Of a stretch of 64,000 bases of DNA, positions 10,379 to 19,748 are shown one piece after another. Origin of the DNA: an uncultured Paraglaciecola sp. (lineage in GTDB: Bacteria > Pseudomonadota > Gammaproteobacteria > Enterobacterales > Alteromonadaceae). The translations under genes were made by a program, and so were the position numbers. The notes beneath the pieces are model-generated. The model was not told where the DNA came from, ran no database searches, and saw nothing but the letters and a program-made list of their open reading frames with translations. The stretch's first letter is position 1. The number at the start of each line of letters is the position of its first letter. The DNA lies in contig CANMKA010000003.1 in the NCBI GenBank assembly GCA_947498355.1, positions 62,001-126,000 of the forward strand, written 5' to 3'.

Positions 10379-11485
10379 ATGACACAGCTAACACCTTGGC
10401 AAAAATACCAGCAAGATTTGACTTTAGACGACTTTCAATATGATGCAGCACAAGAAAATGCGGTTAAAGCATTGCAACGTTTATTTGATGAGTTGACTGC
10501 GCCCATGGATACGCCAAGTTGGACCAGCAAGTTGGGCGGCCTATTTGGGCGACGTCGAGCCCAAGGTACAATCCAGGGGTTATATTTTTGGGGGGGCGTA
10601 GGCCGAGGTAAAACCTACTTAGTGGATACCTTTTACGATTGCTTACCGTTTGAAAATAAGATGAGAATTCACTTTCATCGATTTATGCATAGGGTACATC
10701 AAGAGTTAAAACGTTTAGACGGAAAATCTGATCCTTTGAAATCGATTGCTCAGATCTTTGCTAAAGAAACCCGGGTGATTTGTTTTGATGAATTTTTTGT
10801 GTCAGATATTACCGATGCGATGATTTTAGGTACTTTGATGGAGGAGCTGTTCTCACACGGTATAATACTGGTCGCGACTTCAAATATTGTGCCTGATGAC
10901 CTGTATAAAAATGGGTTACAACGGGCGAGATTCTTACCAGCGATTGCCTTAATCAATCAAAATACTCAAATCGTGAATGTCGATAGCGGCGTTGATTACC
11001 GTTTACGCACATTAGAGCAAGCTGAAATTTATCATTTTCCTCTTGACCAGCAAGCCACGGCTAATTTGCAAAAGTATTTCAAGCAACTGGCTCCAGATGC
11101 AGGAATGGCTCAGCAAGATATTGAGATTGAAGGCAGAATGATCCCCTCGGTTTTGGTCGCCGATGGCGTAGTGATGTTTGAGTTTAGAGCATTATGTGAT
11201 GGGCCTCGTAGCCAAACAGATTACATGGAAATCAGCCGCATTTACCATTCTGTATTGATGGCTAATGTTGAGCAAATGGGGCAAGCAACGGACGATATTG
11301 CAAGGCGTTTTATTGCTATGGTTGACGAGTTTTATGAGCGCAACGTTAAATTAATCATGTCGGCCGAAGTTGACCTCGAAGACTTATACAGTACAGGCCA
11401 ATTAAATTTCGAATTTAGGCGATGCTTGAGTCGTTTGAAAGAAATGCAGTCACACGATTACTTGGCACTTGAGCATATACCTTAG
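10379..11485 (+). CDS. zapE: cell-division ATPase ZapE (AFG1 family)
   Basis: 368-residue cytoplasmic P-loop ATPase. Walker A is GGVGRGKTYLVD (about 72-83), Walker B VICFDEFFVSD (about 133-143), then ILVATSNIVPDDLYKNGLQ broken here as ILVATSN and PDDLYKNGLQ, the AFG1/YhcM signature. ZapE acts at the constricting Z-ring in E. coli. Length fits the family (375 in E. coli). It is divergent from zapG with a 177-bp promoter region. Confidence 0.94.
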   Translation: MTQLTPWQKYQQDLTLDDFQYDAAQENAVKALQRLFDELTAPMDTPSWTSKLGGLFGRRRAQGTIQGLYFWGGVGRGKTYLVDTFYDCLPFENKMRIHFHRFMHRVHQELKRLDGKSDPLKSIAQIFAKETRVICFDEFFVSDITDAMILGTLMEELFSHGIILVATSNIVPDDLYKNGLQRARFLPAIALINQNTQIVNVDSGVDYRLRTLEQAEIYHFPLDQQATANLQKYFKQLAPDAGMAQQDIEIEGRMIPSVLVADGVVMFEFRALCDGPRSQTDYMEISRIYHSVLMANVEQMGQATDDIARRFIAMVDEFYERNVKLIMSAEVDLEDLYSTGQLNFEFRRCLSRLKEMQSHDYLALEHIP

Positions 11486-11581
11486 CCTTGAATTATCCGA
11501 TTCTGCGTTTTGTACTCCAAGGCGATTATCGGGTAAACTCAAAGGTATCAAAGCAACACTATATTGTAAGAGATTTTAAAA

Positions 11582-12304
11582 ATGGGAAGAAAATTCGAAG
11601 TACGTAAAGTCTCCATGGCTAAAACAGCTGGAGCTAAAACCAAGGTTTACTCTAAATACGGAAAAGAGATATACGTTTGTGCAAAAAACGGTGGGACTGA
11701 TCCTCAAGCAAACCTCGCCCTTAGACGTTTAATAGAAAAAGCTAAAAAAGATCAAGTACCCAGCCACGTTATCGATAAGGCCATAGACAAGGCAGCGGGT
11801 GGCGCTGGCGAAGACTATGTACCCGCTAGATATGAAGGATTTGGTCCAGGTGGATGTATGGTTATTGTTGATTGTTTAACAGATAACAACAACCGTACCA
11901 TAACAGATGTACGTAACTGCTTTACAAAAACCGGCTCAAAGTTGGGCGTAGAGGGAACAGTTGGACACATGTTTGACCATCAAGCGGTATTTGCATTTGC
12001 TGGTGATGACGAAGATGCAGTATTAGAAATATTGATGGAAGCTGATGTCGATGTAACAGAGGTTGAATGTGAAGATGGTGTGATCACCGTTTATGCTCCT
12101 CACACAGAGTTCAATAATACGCGTACCGCTTTGGTTGATAACAACCCTGAGTTAAAATTTGACGCCGAAGAAATTACCTTCATTCCTCAAACTGAATCAG
12201 AAGTAAGCGGCGATGATGTGCCAATTTTTGATAAGTTTATGGACATGCTAGAAGATTGCGATGATGTCCAACATGTCTATCACAATGCTGTGGTTAATCG
12301 TTAA
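11582..12304 (+). CDS. YebC/PmpR-family protein, YeeN-like type
   Basis: 240-residue protein of the YebC/PmpR family (TACO1 in mitochondria), described as transcriptional regulators and, more recently, as factors relieving ribosome stalling. Core motifs are [39 protein letters not shown] and [15 protein letters not shown]. The N-terminus and [13 protein letters not shown] favour the YeeN-like branch over classical YebC. Its stop codon lies inside a heptamer repeat. It is monocistronic and marks the right edge of the core block before the accessory locus. Confidence 0.88.
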   Translation: MGRKFEVRKVSMAKTAGAKTKVYSKYGKEIYVCAKNGGTDPQANLALRRLIEKAKKDQVPSHVIDKAIDKAAGGAGEDYVPARYEGFGPGGCMVIVDCLTDNNNRTITDVRNCFTKTGSKLGVEGTVGHMFDHQAVFAFAGDDEDAVLEILMEADVDVTEVECEDGVITVYAPHTEFNNTRTALVDNNPELKFDAEEITFIPQTESEVSGDDVPIFDKFMDMLEDCDDVQHVYHNAVVNR

Positions 12305-12324
12305 TCGTTAATCGTTAATCGTTA
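12294..12324 (+). repeat. tandem heptamer TTAATCG x4 across the yebC-family stop
   Basis: Four exact copies of TTAATCG (12294-12321) plus a partial TTA. The first copy encodes the last codons and the stop TAA lies in the second copy. Because the stop comes so early, a change in copy number beyond two copies would not alter the protein. Confidence 0.9.
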
Positions 12325-12345
12325 TTTAGTGTTATCTAATTTTTG

Positions 12346-12366
12346 AAAGCCCTCGTCGAGGGCTTT
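12346..12366 (+). terminator. hairpin after the YebC-family gene
   Basis: AAAGCCCTC pairs perfectly with GAGGGCTTT around a three-base loop, 41 bases after the stop. Only three Ts end the stem, so it is a weak intrinsic terminator. Confidence 0.6.
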
Positions 12367-12429
12367 GAGGGAAATTCTAAGTTGCGTAGAGTTTATCACC
12401 AACTTCAAGAGCCTAGAGAAAGTGCTAGT

Positions 12430-12750
12430 TTATAAAAAGTCTTCTCGCATAGGATAAAAATTGTCAATTAGGATGCCAGCTTCTAAACACGTGCACCCAT
12501 GCTCTATGCCTGACTTCTTGTGCATAGTGTCGCCTGTCCTAACTATTTTATTTTCATTGCCAATAATAAATTTAAATACCCCAGATAATACATAGGTTAA
12601 CTGCTCATGTCGGTGAGAGTGTATTGGCCCAATAGCCCCTTTTTCGAAGTGAACTTCTACTGCCATCATATTATCGCTGTGTGCTAACACTTTTCTAGAT
12701 ACACCATTACCTAAATCTTCTAAAACGACGTCTTTACTGTGTACAAACAT
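12430..12750 (-). CDS. kdgF: cupin protein, KdgF-like unsaturated-uronate ring opener
   Basis: 106-residue single-domain cupin resembling KdgF, which converts 4,5-unsaturated monouronates released from pectin or alginate into the linear keto-sugar. The match from memory covers LGNGVSRKVLAHSDNMMAVE, the metal-site pattern GPIHSHRHEQLTYVLSG (His/His/Gln ligands) and the late ligand region IEHGCTCLEAGIL ending in PMREDFL. It lacks a signal peptide and is cytoplasmic. It lies 79 bp downstream of the first beta-helix gene on the same strand, so it is probably co-transcribed with it. Confidence 0.85.
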   Translation of the reverse strand: MFVHSKDVVLEDLGNGVSRKVLAHSDNMMAVEVHFEKGAIGPIHSHRHEQLTYVLSGVFKFIIGNENKIVRTGDTMHKKSGIEHGCTCLEAGILIDNFYPMREDFL

Positions 12751-12829
12751 TATATTTACCTGTCATTAATTTTTTGATTGTTAGTGAATACTTACAGTTA
12801 TAACTCAAATCACATATTCTGATTTAAAT

Positions 12830-14566
12830 TTACTTGCCGTTTAGTCGTTTATTTAATTGATATTCATATAACGACGGAATACTGGTATAAAACTTACCCA
12901 GACCTTCTACATAAGCGGTAGGGTCGTATATTAATTCAAAAGGTAAGTTAGCTGAAAAGCCGACCAAACGGGCATTTGGAGCATCCTTTATGCCATTCAA
13001 TATAATTGGTTGTTGAAGTTGACTACCGTTAGTAAATTCAACTCTAGTATTCCAAAATGTATTAAACTGTCCGTGGGTAGGCTTCCAATAAGGAGCGCCA
13101 CCTCCTTTAAATAACGGATAACTTGGCTGCTTATTAGTATGCAAACCGAGGGCTATTTTAACTTTGGTATTATCAAACAAGTTTTGTTGGTTAGCGCCAG
13201 AGTGTTGGTCGAACTTTGGTTGTACATTAACAGTAGTATTTAAGTAAACATTTCTATTCGCTAAAGTATTAAAACTAACCGGATGAATAACTGGATTATC
13301 TACAATTAAGTCTTTGATCAATACGTTATTTACTCCACCTACTTGGACCGAATAATGGGCTATACTGCTGCCTGTTGTCTTCACGCGCTCAATAGTTACA
13401 TTGCCAATGTTCTCACTCAATACACCGTTGTCTGCATTATCAATGACAATGTCTTTTACCCAACTATTAAACAAACGGGTTAAATATATACCATTAAAAC
13501 CAGGTTCAAGATGATGTTCTATATGCTCATGTTGAGGAAAAGTCATTCTAAAATGCTCAAAACCAACTTCTTTCAAATGATTCCACTGAGTGATACTCAC
13601 TTTCCAGCTCGGTTTTATATTGTGTAATAGTGGTGTTTTTATAGTGACTTTGTTACCAGAAATATTAGTAATTAAAACTTGTTGACGAGCCAGTGTCATC
13701 TCCGGAAATGCCCAGTGGTGTGAGCCTACTTTATATTCAGTATCGCCATATAGTTCCTTTAAAAAAGAGCCTTGCTTACCATCAGGATTGAACCAATTCA
13801 TTTGTACAACATCACCGACTGAAAGTTTGGCTGACGAGGACACTTCAAAAGTATGAAGGTCTCTCTTGCCTGACAATACACGTGCTAATTCATTAGGTTT
13901 CTGAGCATAGTTTTGTAGATAGTTTTTAACACGCTCCCCTTCTTTTCCTGCCACACCAGTCCAGAAAAAACCACCTGACCAAGACCATTTACTAAAAGGG
14001 TGCAATATTCCATTGTCGGGATTTTTTTTTATTTTTTTAAATTTAACTAGATATTCAGTCAATTCTTCCATTTCTCTAGGCTGTTCGGCATAAAGTAAAG
14101 GACGTGGGAAAAAAAAATCAGTGCCACTTTCAATATCAGTACCTGCTCCGCGTAATACGATATGGCTCCTGTTAATTCGAATTATTTGAGAGAGCTGGTA
14201 ACGGCCTTTGTTAAATTGAATAATTACAGGGGTTTTCTTATTTGCTAGTGACGTCAATAGAGTATTTAATGCGCTGCTGTCATCAATATCATCATCAGCA
14301 ATAATGTTGTGGTTCGCAACGTTGATAACTTTAAACTTCGATATATTTGGTTTTTGCTCTCCAAACTTATAACCTGCGAAAGAGAAATCTGGAACGTATA
14401 CCTCATCTAATGCGATAGGCGCTTCGGCTTGCCCTCTTGCGGAAATCAAGAGCAGTAGCATTAAAAATAGTGGGTAACAGTGACCACTCAAGAATTGGCT
14501 CTTTATTTTAATAGGTGTTGTTAACTCTAAAAGTAAGGCTATACAACTAGATAGTGTTGATTTCAT
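12830..14566 (-). CDS. secreted beta-helix protein 1 (pectate-lyase-superfamily fold)
   Basis: A 578-residue protein from the ATG at 14566, chosen because GAGGG lies five bases before it; an in-frame extension to 14629 lacks such a site. A hydrophobic export segment (PLFLMLLLLISARGQA) precedes VPDFSFAGYKFGEQKP, the same entry motif as in the two paralogues at 15188 and 17508. Next comes DDSSALNTLLTSL and repeated short Asn-rich turns (VLIKDLIVDNPVIHPVS) typical of a right-handed parallel beta-helix. It ends with PSLYEYQLNKRL. It resembles proteins annotated with DUF4955 (from memory); the catalytic activity is unknown. It lacks the C-terminal modules of its paralogues. A copy of the two-part promoter motif lies 180 bp upstream. 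Confidence 0.75.
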   Translation of the reverse strand: MKSTLSSCIALLLELTTPIKIKSQFLSGHCYPLFLMLLLLISARGQAEAPIALDEVYVPDFSFAGYKFGEQKPNISKFKVINVANHNIIADDDIDDSSALNTLLTSLANKKTPVIIQFNKGRYQLSQIIRINRSHIVLRGAGTDIESGTDFFFPRPLLYAEQPREMEELTEYLVKFKKIKKNPDNGILHPFSKWSWSGGFFWTGVAGKEGERVKNYLQNYAQKPNELARVLSGKRDLHTFEVSSSAKLSVGDVVQMNWFNPDGKQGSFLKELYGDTEYKVGSHHWAFPEMTLARQQVLITNISGNKVTIKTPLLHNIKPSWKVSITQWNHLKEVGFEHFRMTFPQHEHIEHHLEPGFNGIYLTRLFNSWVKDIVIDNADNGVLSENIGNVTIERVKTTGSSIAHYSVQVGGVNNVLIKDLIVDNPVIHPVSFNTLANRNVYLNTTVNVQPKFDQHSGANQQNLFDNTKVKIALGLHTNKQPSYPLFKGGGAPYWKPTHGQFNTFWNTRVEFTNGSQLQQPIILNGIKDAPNARLVGFSANLPFELIYDPTAYVEGLGKFYTSIPSLYEYQLNKRLNGK

Positions 14567-15187
14567 ATTTCCCTCTATCATATCTTCTTGTGACATAAAC
14601 GTACCTGACTCAATACAAACACGTAGCAAACTTTGCTTATTGACAATTGAATGGTTTTTAATGAATCGTCAGCGGCATTACCATCAAAAATGAGGCTATT
14701 AAATTGATAAATACTATGAGTATTAAGGCTACTCAAAAATAAGCTTCTATTAAGAAGAGCCAGTCCATCTCTATATTAATACCCGTTAAAAACATTATTG
14801 GTAATTGAACATTCTTATGAGATTTATATTTAATTCAATATGATTGAACTGCCTTTCCGTACTCTCCAGAAAGCGCTTAATGTTTGCATATTTTCTGTTC
14901 AAAAAATGCTCCTTGAGTGATTTTTGGGCAATGTAAGTTAAAATCTGGCTCTGTTTTAATGAAAATTCAAAATATCGACTTTAGGAGCGGCCGTCTGATT
15001 AAAGGTTTTTTGTCTTTCATTTGTTAATTCTTTCGGGAAGTGATGCATGGGGTTGCTAACACTGCTCCCGATCTTGAGGTCAGATACAACTACCACGCTC
15101 CAATGAAGAATCTCAAGTTTTGGTTATCTATAAAAACTATTAAAATGAGTGACTTTGAGGTGGAGTATTTTGTAGCCTAGTTAGCTC
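14567..15187. other. AT-rich intergenic region between beta-helix genes 1 and 2
   Basis: Holds the promoter motif of beta-helix gene 1 (14747-14783) and its leader. The stretch 14985-15180 has coding-like pieces on the minus strand interrupted by stops, but no family was recognised. No RNA gene seen. Confidence 0.5.
14747..14783 (-). promoter_or_regulatory. two-part promoter motif, copy 1 (beta-helix gene 1)
   Basis: Read on the minus strand: GGTATTA, 15 bases, GGCTCTTCTTAATAG, pointing at the beta-helix gene starting at 14566. One of six copies with identical spacing and orientation in this locus. Confidence 0.7.
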
Positions 15188-16945
15188 CTAGAAAGAGCTA
15201 GTTTCACGATAATATACAGATTTTACGGCACCAGGCGCAGGGTCACCAAAAGTTGATTCATCAAAAGTAACAGGGCCAGTTACGCCTAGTTTGAAATTGT
15301 ATTGCCCTTCAGCACCAAACGCGACATCAACTGGAAGTTTGAATGTTTTTGATGTTCCAGCTTCACAACAATACTTATATTCAGGCAATAATCGTAAACC
15401 GAGTTGAGCTTCAAATAGTGAGTTAGGATAAACTCTTGCTCCTTTTGATTCGTTTGAGGAATATGTACCTTCAGCGAAATCGACATTGTACCCATGTAAA
15501 CCGATAAAATATGGTTGCAGAAATGTATGGCCATTGCGACCATGAGTTTGCCAGAAGTTATATTTACTCGGTCCCCCTTTTAATTCGAAATTCCAAAAAA
15601 CCAAGTCCTTAAGGTGATGGGGGTATGCAGAATGAGCGCCTCCATTTTTGTCAAAATGTCCGTTGCTAACATTATCGTATAGCGATGCATATGGGCCACC
15701 GCCATGAGAATCGATATTCTGTCCAACTGCCATTCTATATCTTAGATAAACTACGCCTGAATTTCTTCTTGCTACTCCTGGGCCGTGATGGTGCCCTGCA
15801 ACATCTTGTGAGTCTTTGACCAAAACTCCATATGATTCACTGATGTTTATGGATGTATGCGACTTTTTACCTGAAATTAGTACTCTAGAAACTGTAACTG
15901 CTGATGAAGTTTTAATAAGCAGGCATTGACTTAAGTCTTTAAATTCGACATTTTTTACCCATCCATTGTGAACCCGTTCCATTGCTAAAGCTGTCCATCC
16001 ATAGTTATGGGTATTATCTTTTACTCCGTTTACTACTTTGTGGTGGATAAAATTTTCGCCATATGAAGGCCAATTTCCTGAAAATTTTATATCTTCGACT
16101 CCCACGTTCTCTAACATTTCGATTGAACGAACCCTCACTCCGTAGGATTGTTTTAAAGATATATGTAAAGGTTCTCGAAGTTTTATAGTTTTACCGTCAA
16201 TAGCATCTATTGTGTGAATTTCCCGAATTGACATCCCGTCTTTAGCACTCCATTTTTCCCCTGTGTTAAAGCCACTGAAATAATCGTCTGATTTTTCTTT
16301 ATTTTTGAATAACCAAAGAACTATCTTTTGTCCTATTTTAAATTCACTCGGATCCGTAACTTGAATGTTGAAAGACCCTTTTGCTGCATCTGCGCTTAAC
16401 GTCGTTATATCAGACAACTTCTTCGTAGGTGATGAAATTTTGAACATTGGGGTGCCATAATATTTGTTGGCGTTACTGCCTAACTTTGCTTTGTCAACAA
16501 AAACAGTCGTTCCATTAGGGCCAATTCCTTTGCCTTTTAGCAGTATGTTGCTGCTTTGAATTGAGATATACTGATTCGTATCTTGATTGGGGCTCACATC
16601 ATATTTACCTCTGCCGAATTGTACGATTCCACCTCCGCTTCTCTCAGCAGCGTCAATTGCTGCTTGGATCGCGACATCATCATAAAGCCCATCGTTGGCT
16701 ATTGCACCAAAAGCCTTGACGTTAAATATATTCCAATCTGATGTGGAAATTATGGGCTTTTCTGAGTATTCATACCCCGCATATGAAAAGTCGGGTAGCG
16801 TATGTTCAACATCTCTCTTTTTCGCGGATTTGAATTGCTCCCATAATTTGGATGTCGGTATTAGGGAAGTCGCTTCAGCCGTAAAAAAGTAAAGCATCAA
16901 AGTACCTAAACCTATTTTGAATTTGTATCGGATAATTTTTATCAT
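15188..16945 (-). CDS. secreted beta-helix protein 2 with C-terminal FGDP module
   Basis: 585 residues with an export signal (about 1-26), the entry motif LPDFSYAGYEYSEKPI (about 49-64), then NVKAFGAIANDGLYDDVAI, the start of a pectate-lyase-3-like beta-helix, and later RVHNGWVKNVEFKDLS. His-rich AGHHHGPG and DSHGGGPYASLYDNV are shared with the paralogue at 17508 and may form the active or metal site. SLFEAQLGLRLLPEY is followed by one module with VAFGAEGQYNFKL and FGDPAPGAVKSVYYR. AGGGTG precedes the ATG at six to seven bases. It is divergent from the 17508 gene. Substrate unknown; a role as lyase or hydrolase is inferred from context. Confidence 0.78.
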   Translation of the reverse strand: MIKIIRYKFKIGLGTLMLYFFTAEATSLIPTSKLWEQFKSAKKRDVEHTLPDFSYAGYEYSEKPIISTSDWNIFNVKAFGAIANDGLYDDVAIQAAIDAAERSGGGIVQFGRGKYDVSPNQDTNQYISIQSSNILLKGKGIGPNGTTVFVDKAKLGSNANKYYGTPMFKISSPTKKLSDITTLSADAAKGSFNIQVTDPSEFKIGQKIVLWLFKNKEKSDDYFSGFNTGEKWSAKDGMSIREIHTIDAIDGKTIKLREPLHISLKQSYGVRVRSIEMLENVGVEDIKFSGNWPSYGENFIHHKVVNGVKDNTHNYGWTALAMERVHNGWVKNVEFKDLSQCLLIKTSSAVTVSRVLISGKKSHTSINISESYGVLVKDSQDVAGHHHGPGVARRNSGVVYLRYRMAVGQNIDSHGGGPYASLYDNVSNGHFDKNGGAHSAYPHHLKDLVFWNFELKGGPSKYNFWQTHGRNGHTFLQPYFIGLHGYNVDFAEGTYSSNESKGARVYPNSLFEAQLGLRLLPEYKYCCEAGTSKTFKLPVDVAFGAEGQYNFKLGVTGPVTFDESTFGDPAPGAVKSVYYRETSSF

Positions 16946-17000
16946 TTTTCACCCTAAATAAACTTAATTAAAGTCAAGCCACTATAGAAATTTGGAGCGC

Positions 17001-17037
17001 TTACTAAGAAGAGCCCATTTTGCGTTCCTTTGATACC
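17001..17037 (-). promoter_or_regulatory. two-part promoter motif, copy 2 (beta-helix gene 2)
   Basis: Read on the minus strand: GGTATCA, 15 bases, GGCTCTTCTTAGTAA. It ends only 55 bp before the ATG at 16945, the shortest leader among the six copies. Confidence 0.72.
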
Positions 17038-17290
17038 TTCTAATATTCAACGTTCTCCTGAAAATACGATTGCCTGGTTAAACCTTGACATCCGAGCCTA
17101 TTTCGCATTGAGAAATCAGCCTGACGAGTTCTGCTTGAAACTCAATTCAAGTTATTTGTTTCATTGCTTTAATTGTTGCCTTAGCTTTGGTTCTGAAAAT
17201 TGCAGGAAGAGCCAAAATAAATGACGATAGAAAAAGATAAGATAATCCTTTTTATGCTCCAAATTGACAAGCTGTGAGGGCAGTTGGCGG

Positions 17291-17327
17291 GGTATCAATA
17301 CTTTAATCGAATGGCTAATCTTTTTAA
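17291..17327 (+). promoter_or_regulatory. two-part promoter motif, copy 3 (beta-helix gene 3)
   Basis: GGTATCA, 15 bases, GGCTAATCTTTTTAA. The right box is the most divergent of the six, but the left box and the spacing are exact. It ends 180 bp before the ATG at 17508. Confidence 0.65.
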
Positions 17328-17507
17328 GGCAGTTTTGTTTCTTAAGTGTGTACAAATGCCTCATATAAATTGGCTTGAGATCGTAAAAGCAGGTTTGTGA
17401 ACCGTTGAATACATTTGCTCCAAACTAAAGTTTGTAACGATCCATGTGAATTATGACAATTAATGTTTTTTAACTGGAATACGTTGAAACTCCAATAGGG
17501 TACCTAA

Positions 17508-19661
17508 ATGAAGATTTTAACTAAGAAATATATAACAAAGCTTGCGCTTACCTTTATTTTTATATCGCTAGCATTAAATACCCAAGCAATTGAGTCAAAT
17601 TTGTGGAAGCAATTCAAGGCTGCTAAAGCTAACAAGCTAGAACCAACTTTGCCTGATTTTTCATATGCCGGATATGCTTATTCAGAAAGAGAAATAATAG
17701 ACACTAGTAATTGGCCAGTGTTCAATGTATCTGACTATGGAGCATTCCCCGATGACGGCCAATATGATGATGCTGGTATCCAAATGGCTATCGATGCTGC
17801 TCAAACAAATGGTTTGGGCATAGTTCAATTTGAGTCTGGTAAATATCATGTCAGCCCAAACGATAGTATCGAAGAACAGATTGCGATCCAAGGTAGCAAC
17901 ATTGTGATGAAAGGACAGGGCTCCGATGTCAATGGCACCATCATATTTATGGTCAATATGAAGGCTAGTAACGGCTGGACAATGTTCCGTGTCGCACCCA
18001 AAAATGTAGTGCACAACGACCTCGGAAGAGTTGTATCTGACGCGTCACGCGAGTCATTTATGATAAGAGTATCGAATCCAGAGAGGTTCAAAGTTGGTCA
18101 GAATATTCAACTTAGGACTGATAGTGTTGAGTTTGGAGTTAATTATTACACTCCACTTGTTATTTCACCAGACTGGACTCGATTACGGACAGATGGTTTT
18201 AAGTTACGTGAAATGCATACTGTTAAAGCAATTGATGGAAATAGTATTACGCTTGGTGAGCCCTTGCACGTAACTATAAAGGCTTCAGACAATATAAATA
18301 TCAGAGCAGTTAAAATGCTTGAGAATGTTGGGATTGAAGATATTCGCTTCAAAGGAAATTGGAACAACTACCCTCAAGACTACAGACACATGTCACATTT
18401 AGATTCTGATAGCGAATATCAAATTTACCCCAAAGAATTTGTACATCATCATGACAAATATCATGACTATGCTTGGAATGCATTGCTCGTAGACCGCGTT
18501 CACAATGGCTGGGTTAGAAATGTCGAATTCCGTGACTTCAATACAGGTTTGTTAATATACGGTTCAAGTGCGTTTACAGTAACTCATGCTAAATTTTCAG
18601 GTAAGAAAGGTCACAATTCTGTTCATACCAGAGGTTCCTATGGTGTTTTGGTAAAAGACAGCAGAGACAGTGCAGGCCATAATCATGGTCCAAGCATTGG
18701 ATATGGCAGTGTAGGTGCTGTTTATCTCAGATTTAAGGCGTTCAAAGGTCAGCATATGGATAGCCATACGGGCAATCCATTCGCGACTTTGTTCGATAAT
18801 GTTAATGGGAACTTTGATTTTAATGGAGGTCCGTATGTTAGTCGACCACACCATGGGAAATATTTAGTAGCTTGGAATTTCAAGTTTGAAAATGGGCCCA
18901 AATTTTATGATTTTTGGCCCGATGTAAAAACTCGTCATAGGTACGCACTTCCATTTATGGTTGGTGCGCATGGTCAAGATGTAAACTTTAAAGATGACTC
19001 TGTTTCGTCCAAAGAATCTTTAGGGCAAAAGGTTGAACCTGAATCATTGTTTGAGGCACAGCTTGGTAATAGGCTGCTGCCAGGTTTTACTTACCTAGGT
19101 ACTGAAGGAGATAGTAAAACTTTCGTTAATAAGGTTGATTTAGCTTTTGGAGCGGAGGGACAATATAATTTTCTATATGACATTTCTGGGGCAGTTTCAC
19201 TAAATACTTTGACTTTTGGTGATCCTAATGTAAGGGCGGCTAAAGTAGCTTATTACCGGCCCGCAGGGCCTAAAGGGTTTTTTTTCTCTGCTACAGAAAA
19301 TAGTAATGTTGATATCAATAGTTTAAGTATTGTCAAGTTCGGAGCAAACGGAAACTATACAACTAAGTTTAACTTACAATCTGACATATCGTGCAATGTT
19401 CATGCATTTGGCAGAGATCCAATACTTGGTACCAAAAAGCAATGCTTTATAAAAAAAATAGCTACGCCAAGTGGATACTCTCATGCGGCAAATGATGGTG
19501 ATAGAATTAAGGTTTTAAAGCCTATCAACGTTGCTTTCGGTTCAAATGGAAAATATATATTCAAGTATAATGTAACTTCAAATACATCTTGTTCTATTGC
19601 TGCCTTTGGCGGTGATCCAACCCCTGGTCGCACAAAACAGTGTTATGTGCGAATAAGATAG
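17508..19661 (+). CDS. secreted beta-helix protein 3 with three C-terminal modules
   Basis: 717 residues. A signal peptide ends near LALNTQAIES (about 27). The entry motif LPDFSYAGYAYSEREI, the beta-helix start NVSDYGAFPDDGQYDDAGI and RVHNGWVRNVEFRDF align closely with the protein at 15188, as do AGHNHGPS, DSHTGNPFATLFDNV and SLFEAQLGNRLLPGF. The C-terminus has three copies of a roughly 45-residue module (about 19138-19257, 19327-19461, 19525-19659) with FG-x-x-G-x-Y and FG(G/D)DP; the last two copies each add two Cys. Such modules may bind glycan or anchor the protein, which is inference. Enzymatic activity is unknown. Confidence 0.78.
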   Translation: MKILTKKYITKLALTFIFISLALNTQAIESNLWKQFKAAKANKLEPTLPDFSYAGYAYSEREIIDTSNWPVFNVSDYGAFPDDGQYDDAGIQMAIDAAQTNGLGIVQFESGKYHVSPNDSIEEQIAIQGSNIVMKGQGSDVNGTIIFMVNMKASNGWTMFRVAPKNVVHNDLGRVVSDASRESFMIRVSNPERFKVGQNIQLRTDSVEFGVNYYTPLVISPDWTRLRTDGFKLREMHTVKAIDGNSITLGEPLHVTIKASDNINIRAVKMLENVGIEDIRFKGNWNNYPQDYRHMSHLDSDSEYQIYPKEFVHHHDKYHDYAWNALLVDRVHNGWVRNVEFRDFNTGLLIYGSSAFTVTHAKFSGKKGHNSVHTRGSYGVLVKDSRDSAGHNHGPSIGYGSVGAVYLRFKAFKGQHMDSHTGNPFATLFDNVNGNFDFNGGPYVSRPHHGKYLVAWNFKFENGPKFYDFWPDVKTRHRYALPFMVGAHGQDVNFKDDSVSSKESLGQKVEPESLFEAQLGNRLLPGFTYLGTEGDSKTFVNKVDLAFGAEGQYNFLYDISGAVSLNTLTFGDPNVRAAKVAYYRPAGPKGFFFSATENSNVDINSLSIVKFGANGNYTTKFNLQSDISCNVHAFGRDPILGTKKQCFIKKIATPSGYSHAANDGDRIKVLKPINVAFGSNGKYIFKYNVTSNTSCSIAAFGGDPTPGRTKQCYVRIR

Positions 19662-19748
19662 CGATTCTTTTTTCAAATTGAGTCTTCTACTCAGATGCCA
19701 ACGGACTGGCAACAATTACAGTGGCCAACAAGTGAAAGGGGTGTATGG

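Larger units (their letters stand above)
16946..17507. other. divergent control region of beta-helix genes 2 and 3
   Basis: 562 bp with two outward-facing copies of the two-part motif, 17001-17037 for the minus-strand gene and 17291-17327 for the plus-strand gene. Small open frames inside show no recognisable protein features. Confidence 0.65.

Noticed and set aside
11544..11580. GGTATCA upstream of the YebC-family gene
   Set aside because: The left box is exact but nothing like GGCTYTTCTTA follows at 15 bp, so it is a chance match.
17030..17364. Two short overlapping open frames between beta-helix genes 2 and 3
   Set aside because: They overlap the promoter motifs and show no protein-like composition.
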